From Akanthomyces muscarius (lineage: Eukaryota > Ascomycota > Sordariomycetes > Hypocreales > Cordycipitaceae): a DNA stretch of 64,000 nt. The first letter of the stretch is position 1. Each line of letters opens with the position of its first letter. Below the pieces are notes generated by a model. The model worked only from the letters and a program-made list of their open reading frames with translations, ran no database searches and was not told the origin of the DNA. The stretch spans positions 3,968,001 to 4,032,000 of the forward strand of contig NC_079241.1 of assembly GCF_028009165.1 (NCBI RefSeq), written 5' to 3'. The translations under genes and the position numbers were made by a program. This document shows, piece by piece, positions 45,636-54,871 of this stretch.

Positions 45636-46585
45636 GGCTAATTTTTCTTCTTCTTTCGGTCGGTGGTCGTTGCGGCCGGCGAATGGCAGGTTGCTCGGGT
45701 GTGTTGCTGTAAGTGAATGCTGTTACTGAGCAGTAGTAGAAATCTGCGCTCCAAGATCTTGCAACATAGATTACAGCCAGGTCAAGAAGCGCCCTGACTT
45801 TGGGAAGAGGAGGGAGCCATGTGATATTTCACCACCGGCAGCCCATGGCTCAATCTGCCTCTTCGCTGTTCAGCCTCACAAACTAGAACACTCAGCTTAT
45901 GGCGATTAGTTAGCTCGGAGGTGGAGCGGGACGTCCCGCCCTCCCACAAAGGCGAGCCTAACAGTTACAGTTTCCCCCCCGTGGCGTAGAATAGTCACCT
46001 GTTAGCGCCCAATGCCAGGGGTCGTCAATTGGATAGACTAGGTGGGAGATGGCAGCAGCTGACGGCTGCGATCGAGGCTGTGCTTGGCTTGTACAAGTCG
46101 ATATGCTAATAGTTGTGACCGTGCAGCAAGTCTCAGCCTCGGGTAACTTTGTAAAAGAAGTCGAAATGTTACTGGAGAGCTTCACAAAATTACAAGTTTA
46201 CAGCCAACTGTCAGCCTGCGAGTCAGCCGGTCGAGTTGCCTGCAGGCTGCTTGCTTTCAAGGGGTCCGCCATGCTACAGGGGCTGAAGCTGCGCCATCGA
46301 CATCTGCTACCAATGCTGGTTCAGCCGCACTACTTCCTGGCGCCCAGAGGTTGCCTTTGCGTCGCCTTCTAGGCAAAAGGCGGAACTTGGCCGCCAATTT
46401 GTCAGTTGCTAAAATGAAGCTCATCGCCAGTCCCATGCGGACAGCATACGCTCGTCTCGATTAACCTCATCTGTGCCGTGTTCACGGTCGTACAATTGTC
46501 GCGCGCGCCCCTGACCCTGCTTACTTGCTTCGACCTACCCGCTTCTCCAAATCGTCGCCGAGCGCGGGCGGCATACACATTGGCC
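45636..46585. other. Divergent promoter region between the two membrane paralogues
   Basis: A 950-bp spacer with the start codons of the two paralogous membrane-protein genes facing away from each other, so it could control both. No internal gene is seen. A minus-strand frame at its right edge (46402-46683) overlaps the next gene and has no protein character. Confidence 0.5.
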
Positions 46586-47709
46586 ATGTTGAACGAAACG
46601 CTGAATGCGCTGGCGCAGCGCAAGTTCGAGTGCACTGTCGAAGGCCAGCCCGACCTATACGGCCTGGGCATCCGCCTCGGCATCTATATCCAGATGCTGG
46701 CGGTGCAAATCTCGGGGCTGCTGAGTCTAGTGCTGCGCCAAGACGACTATTTAGGAGAGGGAGTCGTCATCTTCATCCTCGCCGTCGGCAGCGTCCTCGT
46801 CAAACTCATTGTCAACAAGGGTATTCTCGCCGTCGAGGCTGCGCCCATGCTTGCCTTGCTGCTGGCGCAGGTTGGCTCGTGTCGCTTCATCGCCGGGTTG
46901 GGCATCGTTCTCGGCATCATCTATGCGGTCGAGTTTTGCGGACTGTCTGCGCTCTTTGTCTGGTTTTGGTGGTACGGCATGGATGTCCTCGGGCACTCAC
47001 CCTGCGCGGACGACAAGGTCTTCTTTTTTGCCAAGGTCAGCCTCTGGGGGTGGTTCCGAACCATGAACAAGGTTTTTGCTGTCATCACGGCGCTTGCGGC
47101 GGCGATAATGGCTATCACGTTCTTTTTTGGTGAGTCGCGGCTTCATGCCGCGTAGTATATGCCGTGTACACCTACTGACGCTTCCGCCACAGGCTACTCT
47201 ACTGCGATCCTGTTATACGTCGTTGCTTGGATCCGGCGACTTCGCGGCCGGAAGGATGAGCCCTCAAGCGAGGACAATGCCGATGAACTCGGCGACGTCA
47301 GTGATGACAATTCGAATGTCAACTATAAGAACGCCTTCGAGATTTCTGTCAATATTGGCGTTATTGCCTTTGTCGAGATGACCTTGAAATGGAACAACAT
47401 TACAGGCGTCCACTCATTAAGGGACCCGGGCCAGTTCATGCCGTTTCTGATTGCGTTGGCGCAGCTTTTGGCAATCATCTACCAGGGCGTCTCGAAGGTT
47501 CTTCACCTCACAATGGCGGAAGATGGGGCAGGATTTGATGGTGAGCATTCTGCAGCCCATATGCAGGCCGTCGATCATTATGGGCTACAGCTAACAGCAC
47601 TGCAGACGATGGTGACGAGACTGGGTGCAAACATGAGGATAAAAGAAAGCTACTGAGGCGTGCGAAGAAATATGATGACGCCGGACAGGATGGTGTCGAA
47701 CTTGCATAG
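46586..47709 (+). CDS. Polytopic membrane protein, paralogue of the 44775 gene
   Basis: I model three exons (46586-47129, 47193-47540, 47606-47709), giving 331 residues. The frame also stays open through the second intron to a stop at 47656. However, that segment has a GTGAGC donor, a GCTAAC branch point and a CTGCAG acceptor, and splicing yields a polar tail ending GQDGVELA. The protein has about seven hydrophobic segments. Shared blocks with its neighbour are CTVEGQPDLYGLGIRLGIYIQ, FWWYGMDVLGHSPC and FFFAKVSLWGWFR. A polar acidic loop (about residues 195-220, rich in Asp/Glu/Asn) lies between hydrophobic segments, and the tail is cytoplasmic and charged. The function is unknown. Confidence 0.75.
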
Positions 47710-48212
47710 AGACAGCGCTAGTCTTGCTTTTGCTGCGTCAGGAGGGTTGCGCGACGTCATCATCTTTTTCTTTCCCAAGGAAAACTGCAGATGAAGAAAA
47801 GACAGCCTCCGGAAATTGCGGCACGCTATCAAATAGAGCAGCTGACTCGGGACTATTTTTATCCCTTGACTTCCTTTATTTCCGATATCCAGCCTGAGCT
47901 CGGGCGCGCTCAGTTCGCCTGTCAGAGACTTAGTCGTGTTTGCTTTTTGGTGCCACATTAGTGCCCAAGCGAGCTCGAGAGTCTGAAGGGGGCCGGCTTG
48001 GGTGCGACCCGACTCGTAAACATTGCGTTGTCTCGCTTTTTGCTGAACGTGTCCATCCGTGCATTTCCCTGTGAGTTGCGAGCAATTTGAATAAAGCTTG
48101 GGCGTGCCTTGCGCCGGGCGAGTCGCTCTCTCACCAGTATAGTGTGCTTTTTTTCTTTTTGGCACTGGTCCTGGTCTCAAGAGCATTTGTTTCTCCGACG
48201 CCCTTCGATTTG
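47710..48212. other. Intergenic spacer
   Basis: A 503-bp spacer holding a 3' flank and the leader of the esterase gene. No gene is seen. Confidence 0.45.
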
Positions 48213-49323
48213 ATGAGTATGAGTATTTCGAGGTGGATGTCGCTGAGTACGGCCATATGTGTGGCCGTTGCTTCCAGTCTTGGGCCAATGGACAATCTCG
48301 TCACGTTTGGAGACAGCTATACGGATGAAACGAGAGCCCTTTATCTCGCAAAATATGGCCATGTACCCCCGGCTGGTTTGCTTTTGCCGTCGCTCAATAC
48401 GACAGCTGATGGCGGCATTGCCTGGGGCAGAATGGTGGCCAACTTGACGGGCTCGCGGTACTACAACTATGCAGTCGCCGGCTCTACATGCTCAGAAAAG
48501 GTGGCGACGCAGCCAGCGCGGATCATACCTGGCGAAATACCAACTGTTCTCGAGTATGAGATCCCTGCCTTTGAGGCAGATCTGGCCTTTCCAGCGCTCT
48601 ACCCCAGCCGGCAGCCAAACAACACGGTATATGCCATGTGGATTGGCACCAATGACTTGGGTGTGGAGGGCTTTCTGTATGACCGAAACAGACCAGGAAC
48701 GGTTCTCGATGACCTCGTTGGGTGTGTATGGGATTCATTTGATCGCATTTACAAGACGGGGGGTCGTCGCTTCGTGGTCATGAACGTTGTGCCGCTGGAG
48801 AAGACGCCCACTTATGCGAGCTTTGGGGAAGGAGGCGCGGGAAATAACCCAGTTTGGCCGACAAAGTCACAGTACAATACAACGGAATATCAGCACAAGG
48901 TTTTTCAGTATAGTCGGGCTGTGAACGACCTATTGGACTACACGGCGCCATTCCATCTCCAGGTGAAAAGGCGTTGGCCCGGCGCAAGCATCACGTTATT
49001 TGACGCTCATTCGATTTTCAACGACATTCATGCCAACCCCGGTCAATACCTTTCGTCGCCGCAGAACGTTACCTCGTCGTACAAAACTTGCGATGCTGAT
49101 AGCAAGTGCAAGTATTCCAGTTTGTCCGAATCAAGCTTTCTCTGGTACGTTTATAGATGTACCGGGAGACTGAACAATGAACTAACAGCGGTGTTTTTCC
49201 CCGGGATTCAGGTATGACATGCTGCATCCCTCGGAAAGAACTATGAGGGTTGTTGCGAAGGAATTTGTGTCAGCAATCGGGGGGACTTCGAAATACGCCA
49301 CCACCTATGGTTGCAACGTTTAG
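48213..49323 (+). CDS. Secreted GDSL esterase, CE16-like
   Basis: Two exons (48213-49144 and 49212-49323) encode 347 residues. The intron sits just before the last catalytic block and the join restores LWYDMLHPSE. SGNH/GDSL hydrolases use Ser-Asp-His: here the Ser is in TFGDSYTDE, the block-III Asn in WIGTNDLG, and the Asp/His pair in YDMLHPSE. The opening FGDSYTDETRALYL and the TADGGIAWGRMVANLTG segment resemble carbohydrate esterase family 16 (acetylesterases acting on plant polysaccharides). A hydrophobic N-terminus after the second Met (STAICVAVASSLG) is a likely signal peptide, and several Asn-X-Ser/Thr sites fit secretion. I start at 48213; a second ATG six bases on (48219) is equally possible. 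The substrate is inferred from family only. Confidence 0.87.
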
Positions 49324-50274
49324 TATGAGTATGTACGACATCGTTTGCATAATTGAGAGTTCTATATAGTAAAGTTTTTTGATGAATTTCAACTTCAGTA
49401 GCAAAGACAAAACGGCCACAAACATGCGGTGACCGGCATGCGGTGACCGGCATGCGGTGGGGCCGGGACACATCATGTTCGTTCGAGCACAGGGTCGCTG
49501 TCAAACCCAGCAGATTTTGACATGGTTAGTTTGGCATTGGCATATGGTCAGATTTTTCCGTAATTTATCCCAACCCATCAGTCTCTCGGGATGATATTCT
49601 CGTCTTTGGCGGTTGCATCGTGATGGTCACGTCTATGCCGAGGTCAAGGGTAGGCTCGAGTGCGCACAGGATGGCTGACAGCGCTGTGACGGACGCGGCG
49701 ACCAAGGCGGCGGCAAAAACCTTCTCCGCTTTCCGGTTCAGCCAACGCCAGCCAGACCTTTGCTCTCTCAACACACCATCACCAGCCGACCATCGACTTA
49801 CGGGCATCGGGCGCATTGCCGAGAATAAATCCTGCAGCCATCTCCGAGCCTCGCAACCTCGCGACGACTGTTTTTGTCGTTGATAACCGCGCGACGAATA
49901 TTCTCGTGATCGCATCGACACCCGACGCGCGCCCGGCGCAAAACTTCCCACCCCCCGTTTAACTCAGTCTCGCGCCCGTCGACCGTGCCGTCCCGACCCT
50001 CGCTTGCCAGAAATCCACGCCGCATTCAACCCCAATTGCGCAGCACGTTACACAGGCTACCTCTACGGTTTCTGGAAGCCGCAAGAATAGTCGGACGCTC
50101 ATTTTCTTGTTCCACGCTCCGCCAATTGCCCGTCTTGCGCCAATTGCCGCTACGACGCGTCGCAGCCGTGGGGAGTGATCGGCGTCACTGATAAACCCCC
50201 TTTCCGTCGCGCTCGAGTAAATTTTCTTCGCTGTCTATTCGACACGTCGTTGCACGCGCGCGACCAGACTCGCC
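49324..50274. other. Spacer and leader of the SSXT gene
   Basis: A spacer with a 14-bp direct repeat at its left side and a C-rich leader from about 49900. A minus-strand frame of 128 codons (49565-49951) has one hydrophobic segment but no family resemblance, so it is not called. Confidence 0.45.
49423..49459. repeat. 14-bp tandem repeat
   Basis: The unit CATGCGGTGACCGG occurs twice in tandem and then once more as its first nine bases, about 100 bp after the esterase stop. Confidence 0.9.
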
Positions 50275-51899
50275 ATGTTCCAAGGACAGTTTGGCGGCTA
50301 TGGCAATGCTGGGCCCCAGTTCAACAACCAGCAAGCAGGGGCCCAGCCCAACCAGCAGCAGCAGCAGCAGCAGCAGATGATGTTTAACCAACAGCAATTT
50401 GCTGGTATGGCCCCACAAGGTGGCTTCAACCCCGCTGCGAATCCTCAGATGATGGCTGGTGCCTCGCCAGGCATGATGCAGAATCCTGGCATGCCCAACA
50501 TGGCTGCTAATGGACAAAGTGAGCCTTCACTTCTCCTTATGCTGACAGTGCGCACCTGTGTTGCTAACATTCCTCAATAGTGGCCGGATTTCAGCAACAA
50601 TTCTCCCCCCAGCAGTACGGACAAGTGCCGCAGAACTTCGCACAGCAACAGTACATGATGGGTGGCATGCAGGGCTTTCCGATGAATCAACAAGGAATGA
50701 CACAGCAGCAAGCTCAGCAAATAATCCAGCAACGCCTGCAGCAGCAGCAACAGCATATCCAGCAGCAACAGGCGCAGCAGCAGCAACAGCATGCGCAACA
50801 GCAACATGCGCAACAGCAACAGGCACAGCAGCATCAACAGCATCAGCAGCCGCAACAGCATCAGAACCCCCAAGCGCAGCAGCATCAACAGCATCAGCAG
50901 CCACAACAGCATCAAAACCCACAAGCGCAGCAGCATCATCAACATCAGCAACTTCAGCAGCATCATAACCAGCAGTTGCAACAACAACAACACTCCCAAC
51001 AACCCAACATGAGCCAGGTTGGAACACCGCAAAGACCACCGAGTGCCGCGCAGAACAGTCCTGCCGGACAGATGCCTGGCCAGACTCAATTCTCTCCTCA
51101 TCAAATGCCCCAGGGCACCCCGCAGCCAGGCAACCAGATGCAGCAACAACCTCAGCAGCATCAGCAGCAAATGCAACAGCCAGGAGCCATTGCAACACCC
51201 CAGACACCAACATTCCCCGGCAACCAGGGACCCAATGAAGGTGTAGCATCCAACGTGCCTCCATTGAGCCCGGCCTCCGAATCGCGCGAAAAGGAACGGT
51301 TCGCGCTGCTGCTCGATATCAACCACGAGCTGCTGTACGAAGTCATTCTGCTACAGGGCACGCAAACGGAACTCAAGAAAGAAGCAGCAGCTGTGAATGG
51401 TAACGCAGGGGAGCGGAAGCCAACAGAGGAAGAGACGTTGTTCCAGCAAGACTATGTCCAGTAAGTAAACTGCATTCAGAACATTGTCTCGACGAAACTG
51501 ACCCGTTTGAACTATAGCTGTATGCGCCGCCTGCAAGCGAATCTCTCATACATGGCCGCGCAAGCCGATCGCAAAGCGGAAACCAAGGCGCCACCTTATC
51601 CCGGCTTCATGACCGCACCGCCGTTGAATTTGTCTCTCAGGCCTCGAGCGCAGCCAATGGGCCCCGCTGGACCTGACCCCAAAGCCGATCCTGTGACTGA
51701 CCGCGAAGAAAGAGACAAGGCCATCAAAGACTTGTACCGCCGTCTGCAAGCAGCCTATCCGGGTGTCGACTTCAAGAAGGAGTCTGCTGCTCGCTTACAC
51801 CACGGCCAAAAGGCTGGCAACGCGGCCGGCTTCCAAGGCAGCCCAATCCCACAAAAGACACCTCAGATACCGAATGCTCCACCGCCACAGGTGAGCTAG
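50275..51899 (+). CDS. Gln-rich SSXT/SS18-family coactivator-like protein
   Basis: Three exons (50275-50518, 50581-51460, 51518-51899) encode 501 residues. The second join gives the block DYVHCMRRLQANLSYMAAQAD. Together with the preceding LLLDINHELLYEVILLQ it matches the SSXT (SS18 N-terminal) domain, found in SWI/SNF-associated coactivators, although here it lies in the C-terminal half rather than at the N-terminus. The N-terminal part (residues 1-230) is Gln/Met/His/Pro-rich with several runs of CAG codons and a 51-bp tandem repeat, like transcriptional activators. A second charged segment (DPVTDREERDKAIKDLYRRLQAAYP) follows. It is probably nuclear. The last codons run into CAGGTGAGC, a splice-donor-like sequence; if used, the real C-terminus lies further downstream, but I see no convincing next exon. 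Confidence 0.8.
50823..50924 (+). repeat. 51-bp coding tandem repeat in the SSXT gene
   Basis: Two near-identical 51-bp units encode AQQHQQHQQPQQHQNPQ twice. A degenerate third copy follows from 50925. Differences are mostly synonymous third-position changes. Confidence 0.85.
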
Positions 51900-52586
51900 C
51901 TGCAGACGGCGACGAGATGGCACAAAGATAGGACAGCACAAAGGGTGAATCATTCGCCCTTTCCTTGCATATGAGCAAGACATTTGTAAAAAGCGAAACC
52001 ATGTGTATCAGAGCGCTCTGTACGGTTTATTACGTGGTGTTTTTGACTTTCTTTCTTGGATTAAAAACGGCGTCAAGGCAGGTTGGGAGCTTCATGAACT
52101 GGAATTGGCACGGCTCTGAAATTATACAGTGGAATTGAAGGGGTATGAATCTCAAAGGGGACGCGGCAGGAAATATTCGCATTATCAACATTGGTGTACA
52201 TATAGAACTATTTACTGTATTGTTCGGCCTGATTTTCCATTCATACTGCATGAGTGTAACCTGAGTTATCTATTACAATCCAATTGTATTACATGTATTT
52301 AAATAACCAATGCTTGGCCACATGTTGGGGAATACCGACTGTCAGGTATTGGCGTGGCTCTACACGCATTATATTAGCTCACTGGCCCGACCCACCCTCG
52401 TCATAGGCAGTGGTCATACGTGCATGGCTGGCTGGAAACGGCTATGTCCCATTCACTACCAACAACAACTCTGACCAAGCTCATTCAATTTGACCAAGCC
52501 ATTTCATCTCTGCATCCACAATTGCACACCTGCACCGAATAACCATTGAAACATCCCTGTCAAGAGCCAGAGCTTTGGTTACGTAC
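51900..52586. other. Intergenic spacer
   Basis: A 687-bp, A/T-rich spacer before the oxidase gene. No gene is seen. Confidence 0.45.
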
Positions 52587-53448
52587 ATGATCCGATCGTT
52601 TGCTCGCACCTTCTCCGTCTCTGCTAGAATGGCGCTACATCCCCCACAAGGCGACAAGCTTATCTGTATGTATCTATGATATCCATCGATGCCTTCGCAA
52701 TGCTAAATCTGAATAAATAGTCGCCCCGGGAGGTTCTGGCGCACAAGGCGCTCAAGCTGCGCAGTTCACCCTGGGCACGCTCTCGCGCGCCGACCTCGAC
52801 AGCTCCTCGCCCATCCCGCAGTTCCACAAGTGGTTTTCCGAGGCGCAGGAGACCATCAGCAGGCAGGGCGCGGGCGCCGCGACCGCCGAGACGTGCACGC
52901 TGTCGACGGCGGAGCTGCCATCGGGCCGGGTGTCCTCCCGCATGGTGTACCTCAAGGAGCTCGACGCCCACGGCTACGTCATCTACTCCAACTTTGGCAC
53001 GTCGAGGAAGGCGGCCGACCTCGACACCAACGCGCACGCCGCGCTGTGCTTCTACTGGTCGGCCCTGCAGCGGCAGGTCCGCGTCGAGGGCGTGGCGTCC
53101 CGCCTCTCACGCGAGGAGAGCCAGGCCTACTTTGACACGCGCGCGCGGGGCAGCCGCATAGGAGCGTGGTCGAGCAGGCAGAGCGCCGTGCTGGTGCCGA
53201 CGCAGGACGGAAACGGCGAAGGCGGTGGTGACGACGGCCGCGCCCAGCTGGAGGGCTGGGTGGCGGAGACGGAGAAGCGGTTCGAGGCCCAGGAAAAGAT
53301 TCCGGTGCCGGACTTTTGGGGCGGACTGCGCATCGTGCCAACCAAGGTTGAGTTCTGGCAGGGCCGTGACAGCAGATTGCATGACCGATTCGTGTACGAA
53401 CGAGAAAGCGAAAGTGAGAAATGGGTACTAAGCAGACTGAGCCCTTAG
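52587..53448 (+). CDS. PDX3: Pyridoxamine-5'-phosphate oxidase
   Basis: Two exons (52587-52665 and 52721-53448) give 268 residues. This FMN enzyme oxidises pyridoxamine or pyridoxine phosphate to pyridoxal phosphate. Visible blocks are the FMN-contact segment RVSSRMVYLKELDAHGYVIY, SNFGTSRKAADLDTN, ALCFYWSALQRQVRVEG, YFDTRARGSRIGAWSS, FWGGLRIVPTKVEFWQGR and the usual RLSP end, which binds phosphate and FMN. A Gly/Asp-rich insert (NGEGGGDDGRAQLEG) lies between strands. The first 14 residues (MIRSFARTFSVSAR) look like a mitochondrial presequence. A second ATG follows at residue 15, which could give a cytosolic form. Identification is firm; the dual start is inference. Confidence 0.94.
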
Positions 53449-53805
53449 ATGCATTTGATAAGTATCGCCGCGTATCAAAGAAACCTTATTAAGTCCGACT
53501 TTTAAGCTACGCGCGAAATGCGACGCAGCAAATGATCTACCAAATCGGCAAAATTGTGGCTTTTGGGACTCAATTGAATCCAACCTCAGAAAATCAAGAA
53601 AATAAACGCCATAGTAGACTGTAGGATCTACCCCAGGACCCAGATACTGATCGCAACATTCGCGCAACCTGCTTGGTTGTGCCGGTAGAGGTCGAGGCTC
53701 ACCGGCGGGTATATTTAGGCAGGCACAAACAGCTTGCGACTTGCAACATGCTCAGAACGCCCACGCAAAGAAAGAAAGCAACCCTTACTTGCAGAAACAC
53801 CAAAC
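53449..53805. other. Spacer between convergent genes
   Basis: A 357-bp spacer that contains the 3' flanks of the oxidase and cyclin genes. No gene is seen. Confidence 0.5.
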
Positions 53806-54871
53806 TTAAATGGCAGTAGCCCAGCTGAGGCCCAGGCCGATAGATGCACTTCTCATGCCGCTGCCAGGCACCATTGTCTTTGAGCGAGAGTGGCCGTAGA
53901 CAAGGTTCCCTGCTTCGTGGCTTTCACAGTCGTCCCCCTCATCACCAGAGAACGACATGTCACCGTCGTCGCTGTGTGGCGGGGACGGCTCAGCCGCGTC
54001 CCAGCGGCGGTAGTCTTGACCGGCCAGCTGCATGTCGACCATGGCGTCCGTGAGGCAGTCGTCGGCGCAGAGCGGCATGATGCGGTAGTTGAGGCTCTCC
54101 ATGATGGAGCGCTCCGTGGCATTGAGCTGCTCCGACGACCAGAGGCCGCGGCCCCATGTCGTGCAGTAGGCCTGGGTCGACTGCTCCGAGTCTTCGGTGA
54201 ACTTGTCGGCGATGACGAGCGCGGCGAGGACAATGATTTCGGGCTGCACAGAGTCGATATGGAGCTGAGGCTGGCGGGCCGTCCGGCGCGGCTGCTGCGG
54301 CGTGAGCGGCAGACTGTGCCGCTTCGTATGCGCAAACACCTGCCGTCGTATCGTTGCATCGGGTGCTGCTGCCGCTGCTGGTTCGCTGCTGCCAGGACGC
54401 AGAGGGCATGTAAGCCGCCATTTGCGACCGAATTTCGCGTCGAGGCGGTCGAGAACGCAGACCGCCAGTGCAATCGTTTCGAGGGGGAGGCTGGCTCTAC
54501 CCAGGATGGACTGGACCAGATGAATCGAGGCGGAGGCGAGAGATGCGGTCGAGGGAATCAGATTGACGAGATGGATTGCCGGCCCTGTGGATGGAGACAT
54601 GTGTAAGTATATATGTATGCTGTTGCAGAAGCCGGGCGACGGCATGGGTGGGCAAAATTGCCGGCCTACGCAGGCGCAAACACAAGAAAGGAAAACTAAT
54701 TGGCCTACCTCGATAGATTGCGGGCAGAGCCTCGCCATCGTCGTTGGCATAGCTCGCTGTGGTGCTGCGAGGCTGCCTCGCCGTTGGAGGCGGTGTGGGG
54801 AGATTGGATAGTGGCCGATAGGTGAAGTAGCTGGTGCTGTCATCGACAGCGACGCCCTCGAACTTGCGCAT
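53806..54871 (-). CDS. Cyclin-box protein, Pcl/Clg1-like
   Basis: Two exons (54871-54709 and 54584-53806; 124-nt intron) give 313 residues. The N-terminal 55 residues contain a Thr/Pro-rich stretch (RPLSNLPTPPPT). The cyclin fold starts after the intron with PAIHLVNLIPSTASLASASIHLV, continues to TIALAVCVLDRLDAKFGRKW, and has the core helix IIVLAALVIADKFTEDSEQS followed by WSSEQLNATERSIMESLNYRI. A roughly 65-residue polar insert (SEPAAAAAPDATIRRQVFAHTK through LHIDSVQ) splits the fold, as in Pcl-type cyclins that pair with Pho85-like kinases. It ends in an acidic Ser-rich tail. I cannot tell which cyclin-dependent kinase it serves. The gene is convergent with PDX3. Confidence 0.85.

Noticed and set aside
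49565..49951. Minus-strand frame of 128 codons with one hydrophobic segment
   Set aside because: It lies in the leader of the SSXT gene, has no recognisable homology, and its first half is Arg/Ser-rich chance-like sequence. Frame conservation in relatives would change my mind.
50527..51264. Minus-strand open frames of about 250 codons
   Set aside because: They are antisense shadows of CAG-rich coding sequence, giving Leu-rich or Ala/Val-rich translations with no family resemblance.
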